Positions 34,585 through 47,750 of a stretch of DNA of 64,000 bases are shown here, one piece after another. Location: contig CM040126.1 of the NCBI GenBank assembly GCA_022559845.1, forward strand, positions 48,106,458 to 48,170,457, read 5' to 3'. A program made the translations under genes and the position numbers. This stretch comes from Amorphophallus konjac (Eukaryota > Streptophyta > Magnoliopsida > Alismatales > Araceae). Under the pieces are notes generated by a model, which was not told the origin of the DNA, searched no databases, and saw only the letters and a program-made list of their open reading frames with translations. The first letter of the stretch is position 1, and each line of letters opens with the position of its first letter.

Positions 34585-37500
34585 CTAGAATAAGTCGGGA
34601 TACCGCTTCCGCATAGTCTCTTCAGACTCCCATGTAACTTCTTCGGTCCCACGCCGACTCCACTGAATCTTGACCATCGGTATCGAACGATTCCGAAGTT
34701 GCTGTTGCTTCCGGTCCAGAATCTTGACAGGTCTTTCCTCATAGGTCAAATCTTCCTTCAGTTCAAAATCCACCTGCTGAATGATATGAGTGGGGTCGTA
34801 CACATATTTCCGTAACATAGACACATGGAAACCATTATGTACGCCAGACAAATACGGTGGTAAAGCCAGTCTGTATGCCACCTCTCCCACTCTATCTAGA
34901 ATCTCGAATGGACCAATGTACCTCGGACTCAGCTTGCCATGAATGCCAAATCTTCGGATCCCTCTCGTCGGAGAGACCTTTAAGAACACATGCTCGCCAA
35001 CTTGAAATTCCAATGCTCTCCTTCTGTTATCGGCATAACTCTTCTGTCTGGATTGGGCTACTTGTAACCGGTCTCGGATAATACGGATGTTCTGTGAAGA
35101 TTCTGAGACAAGATCCGGTCCAAGCTACTGTTTCTCACCTACCTCGTCCCAACACAACGGGGAACGACAACTCCTACCATACAATGCTTCGAAAGGAGCC
35201 ATCTGTATGCTGGATTGGTAACTGTTGTTGTAGGCGAATTCAATCAATGCCAAGTGATCACTCCAACTGCCTCCAAAATCAACCATGCATGCTCTAAGCA
35301 TATCTTCCACTATCTGGTTGGTTCTTTCAGTCTGTCCATCCGTCTGAGGATGAAAAGTAGTACTGAAATTCAGACGAGTACCAAGAGACTCTTGCAGTCC
35401 CTTCCAGAAATGTGAAGTAAATCTGGGGTCTCGATCAGACACAATACTGACTGGTATGCCATGGAGTCTTACCACTTCCTTCAAATACAAAGCAGCCAAT
35501 ACATCAACTGTCCACTTGGACTTAATTGGTAAGAAATGAGCCAACTTTGTCAATCGATCGACAATCACCCATATCGCATCAAATCCACCACGAGTCCTAG
35601 GTAGACCCATAATGAAATCCATGCCAATGCTTTCCCACTTCCATTGTGGTATGTCGAGTGGTTTCAGTTTCCCTGCCGGTCTGAAATGTTCAGCCTTAAC
35701 TTGTTGACATACCAAGCATCTACTCACAAAATCTGTAACTTCTCTTTTCATATTCGGCCACCAAAAGGACCTTTTCAAATCTTGGTACATCTTAGTGCCT
35801 CCAGGATGAATGGTATATCTGGATCTATGAGCTTCCTCAAGAATTTTATTCTTTATTGTCGCCTCATCCGGGACACAAGTTCTGCCTTTAAATAATAATC
35901 TACCATCATCAGCCAACATGAAGTCAGGTCTGCTGCTCAAGCTTCCCTTGATCTCTACCAACTCGGGATCATTATCTTGCAAGGACTTGATCTCTATCAA
36001 TAATTCAGGTTTAAGTTGAATCTGAGCAATCAAGACCCGATCATTGTCAATATTAAGATCCAGACTAGATAATTGTTCCAACAATCTCCATTCTTGTAAC
36101 ATGAGACTTGACAATCTAGCTACCGGCTTCCGGCTTAATGCATCTGCCACAACATTACCTTTGCCAGGATGATACTCAATCGAGAAGTCGAAGTCTTTCA
36201 AGTACTCCAACCATCTCCGCTGCCTCATGTTGAGTTCCTTCTGAGAAAATAAATACTTCAAACTCTTATGATCTGAAAACACTGTAATGGTTTCTCCATA
36301 CAAGTAATGCCTCCATATCTTCAAAGCAAACACGACTGCAGCAAGTTCCAAATCATGAACATGATAATTCTCTTCGTGCTTCCTCAACTGCCTAGAGGAA
36401 TAGGCAATCACCTTCCCATGCTGCATGAGTACACAGCCTCTAAGCCAATACCTGAAGCATCAGTATAAACAACAAATCCTCCTTCACCAGAAGGTAAAGC
36501 CAAAACAGGTGCAGTAGTCAAACACTCCTTCAGAGTCTGAAAGCTTCGCTGACAATCATCTGACCAATCAAACTTGTTCTCCTTGCGGGTTAATCTTGTC
36601 ATAGGTACCGCAATCTTAGAGAAATCTTGAATAAATCTTCGATAATAACCTGCCAGGTCTAGAAAACTTCTAACTTCTGTCACACTGGTAGGCTGTTCCC
36701 AATTCTTCACTGCCTCAACCTTCGAAGGATCAACAGAAATACCGTTCTTCGTAATGATATGTCCTAGAAAGGACACCTCTTGCAGCCAGAATTCACACTT
36801 ACTGAACTTGGCATAAAGCTGATGATCTCTCAATAATTGCAATGCCATCCTCAGATGTTCAGCATGCTCCACTTCACTCTTGGAATAGATCAAGATGTCA
36901 TCAATAAAGACCACGACCCATTGATCAAGATAGGGCCGAAATACATTGTTCATCAACTGCATGAAAGCTGTCGGTGCATTCGTTAGACCAAAAGGCATAA
37001 CGACAAATTCAAAATGACCATACCTGCTGCAGAAAGCTGATTTATAGATATCCTCCTCCTTAATCCGCAACTGGTGATATCCAGATCGAAGATCGATCTT
37101 AGAGAAATATTGAGCTCCTGCTATCTGGTCAAATAACTCGTCAATCCTCGGCAAGGGATATTTGTTCTTGACAGTCTGCTGGTTTATTTGCCGATAATCA
37201 ATGCACAATCTCATCGAACCATCTTTCTTCCTGACGAATAATACAGGGGCTCCCCACGGAGAAGTACTAGGACGAATGAAGCCCTTCTCGAGTAGTTCCA
37301 ACAACTGTTGCTTTAACTCTCTCAGTTCCGCAGGAGACATATAATAAGGAGCCTTAGAAATAGGAGATGTGCCAGGAATAAGATCAATAGAAAAGATAAC
37401 TTCCCGCTCAGGCGGAAGTCCTGGTAGTTCCTCTGGAAAGACATCAGGAAAATCTCGGACAACAGGAATGTCCTTGATCTCAATCTGCTGCTCAGGGGTT

Positions 37501-38980
37501 GCACAGACAAAGGCTAGAAAAGCCTCACATCCACGTCTCATCAGCTTATCAGCTCGAGAGCCGAAATAAGTGACACAGAGTTGTGATGCTTAACACCCAC
37601 AAAAGAAAGTCTCGGGTGCCCAGTAAAAGACACAGAGCTAGAACTGCAGTGAACGTTAACCTCATATCGAGCCAACCAATCTGCTCCTAGGATTACATCA
37701 TAATCCTTCATGTCTATGCAGACTAAATCTGCTGGTAAGTTCTGTTCACCAATCATCACCGCACTAGAGGGATAGAAATACTGGATTGCTAATCTAGTGC
37801 CAATAGGGGTTGATATCTCTAACGGAGAATTCATCAAAACAGGTTCCACAGCTAAAGACTTAGCAAATCTCCGAGAAATAAATGAATGTGTTGCACCAGT
37901 ATCGAAAAGAACAAATGCTGGCTTGTCGAGTATAATAAGTGTACCTTCGACGAGTCCACCATCCTCGGTTATTCCCGCTTCCTCAGCATGCAGAGCTTGG
38001 AGCTTGCCTTGTGGTTTCTTGAAGACTTGCGGTTTTGCCGGGGTAGCTTGCTCAGACATACGAGGGCAATCAGAGATACGGTGCTCCTTGCTTCCACATC
38101 GTAGACATGCGCCTAGCTTGCGCCAGCAATCCTCCACCCTGTGGCCAGGATTATTACAAAACTTGCAAACGCCCATGTATGAGACGATAGGACCAGGCTT
38201 CTTATCTTCATACTTCGGCATCTTTCCCTTCCATGATCCTGCTCCGGTCCACGAACAAAAGTCCACTACAGGCCTCTTCTTGGTATACCCGGGTTTGACA
38301 CTCCCGGAACCCGTAGGTCGTTCCTTCTTCATGCCTGTGCCACGGATCCTCTCTGTCATCTCAAGAGTATCCTCCAGAACTTGTGCTTTCCTTACCATCT
38401 AGGAATAAGTGGAAATCTCCAACGGTGCCAGTTGATTAATATAATGTAGCTTCAGACCATTGAGAAAACGCTTCGCCTTCATTTTCTCGGTGGAAATAAG
38501 ATGTGTAGCATATCGAGAAAGCCGTGCAAATTGAGCCTCATACTCTGCCACGGACAAATCTTGCTGTTTCAGGGCCGCGAACTCCGTCGCTTTCTTCTCT
38601 TGCACTCGATCAGAGAAATACTTGTTGTTAAAGAATTCCTCGAACTCTTCCCACATAACCTGCCGGTCACCCAGAGTCGCCTTGATAGAATCCCACCAAG
38701 TACGTGCATCACGTTCCAGTTGAAATGTGGACAAAAGGACACGCTCCTGGTTGGTGCATTGCATAACTTCAAAGATTCTCCCCATCTCATCTAGCCAGTG
38801 CTCGGCTTGGTCGGGGTCAGTCGAACCAGCGAATCTAGGCGGATTCATTCCGCGGAAGTTCCGGTATAGATCACCGGTGCCATGCTGTGCTGCTCCTGTC
38901 TGAGCTACCTGTTGAAGGGCCTGCGTAAGGCCTTGAACCGTGCGCTGTAGGTTCCTCCATTCAGCACGATCGGCTGCCAT
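34585..38980 (-). pseudogene. gag-pol: chromovirus gag-pol (Gag, protease, RT, RNase H, integrase, chromodomain), disrupted
   Basis: Transcribed leftwards from ATG 38980 (MAADRAEW). In order: Gag with a retrotransposon-gag domain; two zinc knuckles (CKFCNNPGH..., CLRCGSKEH...) at about 38190-38070; protease with FDTGATHSFIS (about 37905); RT with FIDDILIYS (about 36910); RNase H; integrase with an H-H-C-C finger (C-L-V-C) and D, D, E in [17 protein letters not shown] and [11 protein letters not shown]; and a C-terminal chromodomain (34740-34585). This domain order is standard for Ty3/gypsy. Defects: stop TAG at 38399-38401 between Gag and the knuckles; a one-base loss near 37560 before RT; a frameshift near 36440 between RT and RNase H; and stop TAG at 35125 after integrase. 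It cannot make the full polyprotein without help. Confidence 0.92.
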
Positions 38981-39298
38981 CTTCACGAGAAATAGATTAC
39001 TTAGGTTTAATCAAGATAAATAATTACACGATTAAGAAACGATCTTAACCCAAGTTTCTACCCATTCTCACCAGGTCAGGTCCTAGACTTTTACAAGGTT
39101 AGGGATCTAATGCACCTAGACACGACCAAAAACTCGGTACCTGGCGGAGGTAATCGGTCCGAAGACCACTCGCGCAAGTGTGCGACCTTCCCGATAGGCG
39201 TAGCCTAACGTTCGGACAACACCTTTTGATATACCGGTTATTGGGATGCAATGCAAGAAAACCTAAAACTTAGGGAACATAGGAATGTGAAACCTAGG

Positions 39299-39310
39299 GC
39301 TCTGATACCA
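39299..39310 (-). promoter_or_regulatory. primer-binding site, initiator tRNA-Met
   Basis: On the minus strand TGGTATCAGAGC, the exact complement of the 3' end of initiator tRNA-Met, lies 7 bases inside the 5' LTR. Confidence 0.92.
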
Positions 39311-39317
39311 ACTAAAC

Positions 39318-42300
39318 TGTCACACCCCGACGCGGAATATCGGGATGTACAGTCGGGAACGAGCTGACAGGAGAGAGATCTATCTAAAACAATACACAAG
39401 TGCTACAAGATGGAAATACTAAATGATCAATAACCAACCACAACTGATACAATAACCTCAAATTCAACTTATTACGACTGGAATAACAACCACTAAAACT
39501 CAATAATCATAACTGAAACTAAATGCTCTCCAAAACACAACTGAAAGCAAGATAACACACTGCTAACACACTAGAACTTACACACTCATGACATCACTCC
39601 TGCCCTTCCCCATCGGTAAGCGCATCACCTGAAAAGCCTGAAGAGGGGGGAAACACAACTATGAGCTGACGCTCAGTAGGAAATAACAGACATGTATAAG
39701 TGATTAACAGTTTAATTACATTTTAAAATATCATGCTATAAAGGATAATGCAATAAAAGGATAATGATGATATAATGAAACAAAATTAAAGATCTTGCAA
39801 GGTCAAGAAATATACAATTGATAATGATTAACAAGGATAATAGATACAAGAATTTACAACAGGAGATATAACAAGAGACAGTAGTAAGAAATTGGCCACA
39901 AGCAAGTAATATAAGTTCATTCGCGATCAAGTAACAAGTAACAAGTAACAAGAGATGTTTGTCATAGACGCAACAAGCAAGCAAGTATTTCGGTGTAATG
40001 CCCTACCATGTCATTAGCATCCCATGGGCTCAGTAATTTTTCGGGCGCTCTCCCCAGGACTAGACCGGGCCCTTATGATGCGATGGCATTTATTTTTATG
40101 GGCCCAAAGTCCCACACGTCTAGACATTCAGTCAATTTTAATGGCCAATCAATCAGAGGAATTTCTATCAAGAGTATGAGATTTAAGGACTAACATGTCC
40201 TTGGATTCCAAACAAAAACTCGGTTGATACGGTCACTCCGGTGCCGTATTACAAGAACTGGACCAAAGTTTGGTCCGTGGGGTCAAGAAAGAACGGCTGA
40301 CAGTATACCATTCAAGTGTGTAAGTAATACATTCTACTGGAGTAATAGTGACGAAAACAGCAACTTAACAATCCATTTAATCCTAATCACCAAGTTAATA
40401 TATCAAAGAGTATACATTATCATTTGCATTAAGACAATTGCCAAAAAGCTAATTCAAGGTGATAAGGTAAAGGAACAAGCTTGTACAGGAAGGAAATAGC
40501 ATGTATTAACAGAGATTTAGTTACACCATTAACCACTAATTATGTGGGTTTCTATTTAACCATTGTATATATTGCAATTAAGATGATGAATGGCATGTTT
40601 TTACATCATGATAGAACATAGGAACCAAAGCAATTTGAAATCATAAGGTGCATGAATAGGTCACTGGTTCTTCCCGAAATATACTTTTCAATAGGTCTAA
40701 GTTAATTAGGTTGATCCCCTAATGATCCGGATCAATCCACGGGTCGCAAAATGATGAAAACCGGGTTTCTGGTGCATGGGTCGACCCCTGGGGTCGACCC
40801 CCACAATTTCTGAAGATGGGTCGACCCCAGGGGTCGACCCCTTGCAGGGGCAGGATGGGTCGACCCCAGGGGTCGACCCTCGGGCCTGCCAGACAACCCA
40901 GAAAATGGGTCGACCCCAGGGGTCGACCCCTGCAAGAACAGAAACGGATTTTTGCCCCGGAAAACGCATGCACTCACCCAATTGAGGTCCAATTGAGTTG
41001 GGATCTTAACCACATGATCTAGGGTGATTACTATACATACTAGGGTCATTAAACAAACGATTTGAAACACTAATTCTAACAGAAATCAATTAAATCTTAA
41101 CCTATTCTATGAAGATCACATGAAGACCTAATCCTTGACATGCTGTTACTAAATCTTAAAGTTCTCCCAACATACACAACGGAATTTGGGGCTTTTGGTG
41201 TCAAAAGAAAGCTGACTTGATGCTGAATCCAATCATGTATTATAAGCTATATGTGGATCAAGTTATCTAACTCGAAATCAGCCCGTAATCAAGCTCTAAC
41301 TCTAAGGGTCACAAAATAAATTAAGTTCTAGACATGCTCTCACTAAAAATCGAAATTCTCCAAGCATGCTCAATTACAATTGGGGCTTTCTACGTTAAAT
41401 GAAAGCTAATAATATGCTGATTACATCATATAAGTTAATTAGAGTTTGGCCTGTTAAACCTACCTCAAATCGAAGAGAGAACTCGAAACCCTAGAATGAA
41501 GAACAAGCTTGACAGCACCACACAAAAACCTCAATAGCTCTCTAGATACCTAATAAAAATTGGGGCTTTCAGTCCCATTGGATAGATCTCGTCGAGAGGA
41601 ACAATTTGCTATATTCATGTTCGAAATTTGGTTGAGAATTCCTACCTCAATTGAAGGAACAAGGAAGGAAGAAGGAAGCCGACGGCTTGCCGACCCACCT
41701 CCACAAATCGAACAAGATCTTCCTAGATCTGAAACTTCAGCGAACCCCACAGTCACCAAACGAAAATAGACTTGAAGAGCTACGTTTCTATAGGTCATGG
41801 AGCTTCTGGAGCATTCGGAGTTGGGAGTATTCGGTGCTGCAAGTTACGTGTTAGAAACGGCGCCGGAATCCTTGACTCGACCAAAGCTATGTCGGCAGCA
41901 CGTTTTAGGGCTAGGTTTACCTCAAATTGATTGTGGGTAAATGTTCCTTACATTGTGGCCTTCCATTTGCCACTGATTTGAGATCATTTAGTTGAGTATT
42001 AAGGTCGAATTTCACGTTTTAATCCAAGGTTAGGTAAGAGTCAAAAAGTGTGTACTTTTGGGCTTAATCTCTAAATAGATCTTACCACGAATTTATAATG
42101 GCTTAATGCCAGAAGGAAAAGTTGTTGTCTACATCGACCTTAACCTGTTTACTATTTTTATGGATTTTTATAAGGTAGTCGGATTTTCACTTATACTATT
42201 TCTAATGAATTAAATATTAATAAATCCGAAATTCAATTATTAATTCAATAAGAATTCAATTCTTAATTAATAAAAACTTAATAAATATATTGGGCTCAAA

Positions 42301-42321
42301 TAAATAATTCGGGGTCTTACA
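39318..42321 (-). mobile_element. 5' LTR of the chromovirus
   Basis: Same sequence family as 31468-34508 along its length, with scattered substitutions and one repeat unit fewer. It drives transcription towards lower coordinates. Confidence 0.9.
40775..40932. repeat. array of GGGTCGACCCC palindromes in the 5' LTR
   Basis: Four paired GGTCGACC palindromes, the last one complete, unlike the matching position of the 3' LTR. Confidence 0.85.
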
Positions 42322-42370
42322 TATACGGAAGAAAATCCTGCCCTAAACACTTGCAGAGCCTAGCCCAAGC
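42322..42370 (-). pseudogene. importin-5 exon, first half (split by chromovirus)
   Basis: After an acceptor TAAATAG the frame reads AWARLCKCLGQDFLPY, a highly conserved importin-5 segment, and is cut in the codon after Tyr by the chromovirus. It resumes at 31467. Bases 42322-42326 are the right target duplication. Confidence 0.9.
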
Positions 42371-42446
42371 CTATTTAAAAAATCATACATTAGAACTGAA
42401 AATGATAGGATATGATCTCAATTAATTGTCAGAATTTTAAACATAC

Positions 42447-42521
42447 ATGTAGCATGTAACTTATTGTTGGGTCATCGGTCTCCAACTGAGATCCTTGCAG
42501 TGTCATTAACACTTCCATTAC
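42447..42521 (-). pseudogene. importin-5 exon
   Basis: Exactly 25 codons in phase 0, between acceptor ATGCTAG and donor CAT|GTATG. It reads VMEVLMTLQGSQLETDDPTI and ends YMLH where plant importin-5 has YMLQ. Two bases of the last codon have drifted; the rest is well kept. Confidence 0.9.
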
Positions 42522-45088
42522 CTAGCATAAGAATAATTCAGCAATCACAAATCATTTGCAGCAAGAACTCACACTGCACTTCATCATCGTCAGCAAATAG
42601 GAAAGAAACCAACAGTACAACACTGCAGAAGGTCACTACATTGCATTACGTAACAGAATAACTGCACGGAAGGAAGCATATTATCGTATTGCAATAACCC
42701 TGTGACATGTGTAACAATGTTTAACGGAATCTTGGAGAAAATGATTCACGAATATTTCAGCAGATGATATGGACACGGATTTTATATGCATGATAACTTG
42801 TGGAGGTTTGCAGCAGCTTAACTAACTCAGTGATTAAATCTATTGGCTTAGACAACATACATATGGCTGTTCATATAATGCAAACAACAAAACCACTCTA
42901 TCTTCTTCTAGTTTCCAGTTCTCCTACCTTCTTTCACCTTCATGATTGAAATTGTTGAAATTTATAAGATCACATTTTAGGGCACGCAGCGGACCAAACC
43001 ACAAAGTGATATCCGCAACATTATTCAAACAAAAAAAATATTGTTCCTTTCCACAACTATTCAATCTTATATGTCTGTATCCTTCAGGAAGAGGCAGCTG
43101 GAAAAGAGGCCAAGAAGACAATGGCCAGGTGGGATGTAAGGCATAACTGCATTTAGGCTTATTCTAAACTCATTTTTTGTCGTAACCTCAGTTTGGATGG
43201 TTAACAGATTTATCATGAACTCATTTGGATTGATCATAACTCAATGTGCCCATAAACCCACTTTTCATAAACCTATAGAGTTGCTTTATGCTGAAAACTC
43301 CTCACATAAGCAGAGTTTATCATAAATTCACCTATATTTGTGTAGAACAGCCAAACACAAGTTAACAGAAAACACATTTATGATACATATGCTTATGATA
43401 CGTGCATTTATGTTAAACCTATCCATGTTTTCATAAGTTGCATTCAAACGAGAGCTTAAAAGTCATGAGGTGGAAAAATACATCAGCTTATGAGGGGATC
43501 ATGGTGGTAATCTTCAAACATTTACAGTAACGCATATGTCAGGTTCCTTATTGATAATGCATGAAACAAGATAGAGAAGCAGGAAAAACAAAAGGGAGGA
43601 ACAACATCAAAAATGGACGAGGGAAGCTGAGTGAGAATAAGGGGACACAAAGGCAGAGATACCTAGATGCATACATGGAAAGCTGACAACAGTGTAATAA
43701 ATTATCCACTTGTTTGAGGGACTTGCAGTCCAAGGAAAAACAATTGCCAAATATCTTACACATTTTCATGTTTCCAAAGAGCAGGGATGTTAAAATGAAC
43801 TCAGAGCACAACCAAGTTGGTTGTTCACCCTAAAATGACCTTGTTTACCCCCCCCCCCCCCCCAAAAAAAAAAAAAGAAAACCTCAAAGATGGCCATTTA
43901 TCCAAGATGCAACACAGAAGAAAAGACACATCCAATTTAGTTGCACCCCCTAGAAATGACCTTCACCCCAGAAAAGACAAGCATTTAGAGTAGAGACGAT
44001 AATTTGCAACACCTAGCTGAGTGCCTGAGTCCAACCCCTGAATTGTCCTCCTCTTCTCTCCCTTTGCTATCCTCCCTCTCACTCGAGTCACAATCCCATC
44101 CCCCACCTTCCTCATCCTTCCAGCACCCTTCAATGTTGTCTTTTGTAAATCACCCAACCCTTTTTCTATTAGCCTATTTTCCCACCTTCCCCCCACTATG
44201 CTTCTCTCACTCTCACTCCCAATGGCCATTCCCAACTAAGTTCGTGTTGTTCCATGCATGAAGTACATCAACAAGCTACAAATGACCTCTCACCTCTTCC
44301 CCTTAAAAATTTCACCTTCCAATGGTAAATGAGGTGACTTTGACGGCAAACATGGTTGCATTCAGTGACTAATCCAAAATTGACGTCATTTCAATTACAG
44401 CTTGTTTCGAAATGCCTTCAATACTAAAGAGATCTATGTGAATCAAGACAAGTATTACCAGAATATGACCCCTACCTCATGCATATCTAGATGAACCTAC
44501 AATATTTTCAACTAAGCAGACATGTTTTGCTTCTAAATGTACACAGATGAAGAGTTCTCGCTTCTGATAAACATCTAACATGTTCATCAAATTTCAAATA
44601 TGAGGAACTCATTCTATGGATAGCAAAACAATGCAAAGATGATATTCTATTGGTACATGGAGATATTTCCTCATGACTCAGTAATACATACTAGAAATGT
44701 GAAGTAACAAGTATTCAAATCGACACCAAGATGATACTTTAGAATACACGCTGTCACTACTACAGCCCATCCAAAGCACATCATGAAACTTTCTAAACCC
44801 GAGGCAGTGCACTGTTTGGTTCAACTTTGCTTTGGCTACTTTTCCCTTGAGCTTTTGTTCATAAACCACCACTTTACCCATATGTCTCTCTCAAATGAAA
44901 GTGTATTTGTAAATTTAGAATGCATATGGGTTTATTCTTATCAGTGATCACCTTGTCAGGGTTTGGCAAAATATTCTTTAGAAATAGCTCAAATAAGTCG
45001 TATCAGAAGCATCAAGTAGAAAAAATATTCCTTAGAAATAGCTCAAACAACTGCTATCAGAATCATCAAGTAGAAAAATAATGTGCAC
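42522..45088 (-). other. importin-5 intron
   Basis: Lies between two exons that are adjacent in the protein. It has no coding content I recognise. It includes a C-run followed by an A-run (43850-43876) and, around 43140-43460, AT-rich sequence of the kind left by small DNA transposons. Confidence 0.6.
43850..43876. repeat. poly(C)-poly(A) junction
   Basis: A run of about 13 C followed by about 13 A, perhaps the tail of an insertion. Confidence 0.85.
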
Positions 45089-45253
45089 CTTCTTAGCATC
45101 ATCTCTGAACTTCTCCTTGCCCACAGCCATTCCCACCAAACTAATGCACTCTATGGACTTTGCACGAAGCATTCGTTTAGACTTGTCAGTTGCATTCATC
45201 AAAATACTCTTGAGGTAAGGCATCACAACATCATAGTACTTCTTAAAGTGTTC
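45089..45253 (-). pseudogene. importin-5 exon
   Basis: Exactly 55 codons in phase 0, from acceptor GGTTCAG|GAACAC to donor AAGAAG|GTGCAC. It reads EHFKKYYDVVMPYLKSILMN, then NATDKSKRMLRAK and ECISLVGMAVGKEKFRDD. This is the HEAT-repeat core of importin-5 (karyopherin beta-3), a Ran-dependent import receptor for ribosomal and other cargo. No stop or shift lies within the exon. Confidence 0.93.
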
Positions 45254-45343
45254 CTGAACCGTCACATGATGTTGAATGAAGTCAGATCATAATTGATATA
45301 GTATAAATAATAAATCTAATCACCCCCAAAGAGTTCGCATCAC

Positions 45344-45409
45344 CTACGACGAATCTGCAACCGATGCTAAGGCTGTCAAAGCTGCCTCCTGTACCATCTG
45401 CTTCCCATT
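45344..45409 (-). pseudogene. importin-5 exon with a nonsense last codon
   Basis: Exactly 22 codons in phase 0 after acceptor TTTATTCAG. It reads NGKQMVQEAALTALASVADS and ends in TAG (45344-45346) just before donor GTGATG. In importin-5 the residue here is Gln (ADSSQ|EHF), so CAG has become TAG, one C-to-T change. This stop would end any protein in the middle of the fragment. Confidence 0.9.
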
Positions 45410-45491
45410 CTGAATAAAAAACATTTAATAATAAGTACTATAGAGGCGGAAAACTGGTTCCTAAGTCTTGTACCATACTTTTAAATTTATC

Positions 45492-46306
45492 TGTTGGGGG
45501 AGATCGTCTGGCACCCGTGGAAGCCTACAAACACCAGAGAAAAAGGGCATCAGAAGGAGCCCTGGGCGTTACCCCAGGGGACAACCCTTCGATGCTTGAG
45601 TCAGCACTTAGGGAGATGGAGAATAAAGAAGAGAAAGCGAGAGAGAGAGAGAGCTAGAGATCGTCTATGTGGGCCTGGAGGAGCGGTCTGTCTTCCATAG
45701 GAGTGCTCTCCGTATCCAGAGGGCACCCAGAGAGTGCTCATTGGGTGGTAAGGGTGCTCAGAAGACCTCTTGCGCTCTCCTTCATGGGATCCACTCCTGA
45801 GGGGTGAACAGTCGAGGCCTTTCTTGCTATAGTGGTAGGTCGATTCTTCTGTCTCTCTCTAGCCTGTCTCTCTCCCTGTTCCTCTCCGTTGAAGGTCATT
45901 TATAGGGGTTGTCCTGGTGGCGAGGGCCTGTCCCTTAACAGGGAAGGGTGCAAGTCATGTAGTAACCCCCCCATCGTGGGGAGTTTTTCATTGAGGGTCC
46001 GTTCCTCTGGAGTCCGGCGGTTCTCTGGCGAGTCTTGCGGCGCCCATGAGGCTTGCTCGCCCTTAGTGGGGTGAGGCCGACATCGTGGGAGGTAATGTTC
46101 GGTCGCCAGAGGGTCATCCGGCGGCCGTTGCGCCTGGGTTGATGCCCTTCGTGCGCTGTTGAATCCGAAGGCTATCCGTCTCGGGCTATCTGTTACGGGT
46201 TGTGGTTGTCGGGGCCCGTCAGGTGCGTTGTAGACCGTGGGCCAAATTGGGCCTGGAAAAAATGGGCCTTACATGGGTCGAGCTGATTTTACCCTCCTCA
46301 AGTACT
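45492..46306. mobile_element. LTR-like insertion in an importin intron
   Basis: An 815-bp GC-rich block with a sharp change of composition. It opens with TGTTGGGGGAG and is flanked by TTATC on both sides (45487-45491 and 46307-46311). A canonical CA end would fall at 46300 rather than 46306, so the right boundary is uncertain. A TATA-like TTTATAGG lies at 45898. No coding. A solo gypsy LTR is the likeliest identity. Confidence 0.45.
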
Positions 46307-46406
46307 TTATCATGAACAACATCCATTTTAAATTATATATTGTACAAATGTAAAAAAAACTTCAGCAAATGCATGACAGTTGCAAAAGAAAATGGGAAAG
46401 TCATAC

Positions 46407-46511
46407 CTTAAGTAATACAAGTAATTTACTAACTAGTCCATCCAAGTATGGAGTCAGAATCTCCGGAGTGCAGTTCTCAGTAAAATTTAAAACTGCTGAA
46501 GCAGCATGAGC
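46407..46511 (-). pseudogene. importin-5 exon
   Basis: Exactly 35 codons in phase 0, from acceptor TTTCATAG to donor AAG|GTATG. It reads AHAASAVLNFTENCTPEILT, then PYLDGLVSKLLVLLK, nearly the plant importin-5 sequence. It is the most N-terminal exon found; no upstream exons appear between here and 50285, so the captured piece begins in the intron before it. Confidence 0.92.
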
Positions 46512-46977
46512 CTATGAAAGCAATAGAATCCACATGGTATCATATAACCAAAAACATGGCACACCAGAGAATAAGATACTAAGGCTATTTAAAACTTACA
46601 AATCACAGAAAAAGAGAATGTGGTAGAAATAAGTAGGAAATAACAGAAGTTGTATCTGTGCCAAAGTCATGCACCAAAGGAAAAGGCAGTTGTATACATT
46701 CACAAAATAGCCCTAAAATCTATAACTTTAAAAATATATGCAATATCCTAAACGAAATGCAAGGTCCCACTCACATAAGAGATTGATAAAGCAATAAATA
46801 ATAAAAATATGGAACTGCCTCATTGTTCAAAAATTGGAAACCAGTACAATCCTATGAATATTTATTTTTTTCTACAAACTCCCCTTGAAAAAGATTTCAG
46901 ATCCACTGTTCATGAGATATTTCATTCACTTTCTCAAACATGCTCCCATAGGAAATTTAGAGCTCTTTACATAGTTG

Positions 46978-47290
46978 GATACTAACAACCATGATGGAGT
47001 TTAAAAAACTATAAGTGCATTCTGCAAGCAACCTATTTCTCAAAAACCTTTAGAATGTCACGTAAAAACATGAATCCAAGTCCAAGGCACATGTCATATA
47101 AGTGATCCTATAGGATATTTAAGAACTCTTTAAGACATTGCGATCCTATGGGATCTGTTCCCTTAGAATATTTAAAACTATTTAAATAGTTGAATACTAA
47201 CAACCATGATGGACTTCAAAAAATTGTAAGTGCACTCCGCAAGCCTATTTCGAAAAACCTCCAGGATGTCATTTAAAAACATGAATCCTG
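46978..47290. repeat. tandem duplication, ~218-bp period
   Basis: ACTAACAACCATGATGGA and about 75 following bases occur at about 46980 and 47196 with moderate divergence. Confidence 0.75.
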
Positions 47291-47750
47291 GAGTATGCAA
47301 ACAAATAGTTCAAGAAGATATATGTAATAATAAGAAAAATATATATGATGGTTAGATAAAGAGATAAAGTAGCACCTTTTCAAATCGGAGATGTACCGAG
47401 ATGTACTTTCTACCACTTGTAGAGCTATTCCTGACCATTCATTCAATCATATTCTCTGTGAGTGTTCTTATGGGCCGAGAAAACCTTAATACATCAAAAT
47501 TAGCCAAACACCTCAGCCTCTAGATAGCAGGAGGAACCATATGGGTCAATCTACTATAGAGAGGTGCGATATGTACAGCCCTGGATTATTGCACAATTGA
47601 CAAAGGAAAAAGCATCAGTTGGGCAACTAGAGGAAAATGGACAAAACAACATGGCTGCTTGAATCAAGGTTTAAGTTCGGTTGGTATCAAGTACCATATC
47701 TGAATCTTGAAGAACTGATATGTATCAGACTGGCTTTTATTGCACCTTGA

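Larger units (their letters stand above)
31468..42321 (-). mobile_element. Ty3/gypsy chromovirus, Tekay/Del-like, 10.85 kb, complete but defective
   Basis: Two LTRs of about 3.0 kb (31468-34508 and 39318-42321) flank a minus-strand gag-pol. A primer-binding site lies inside the right LTR and a polypurine tract inside the left one. The C-terminal chromodomain marks a chromovirus. It sits inside an importin-5 exon with a 5-bp target duplication. In stretches compared by eye the LTRs differ at roughly two positions per hundred, so the insertion is fairly young. Gag-pol carries two in-frame stops and two frameshifts. Confidence 0.9.

Noticed and set aside
31357..46511. An active importin-5 gene
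   Set aside because: Only five central exons are present, one ends in a nonsense codon, one is split by a 10.85 kb retrotransposon, and neither end of the gene is found.
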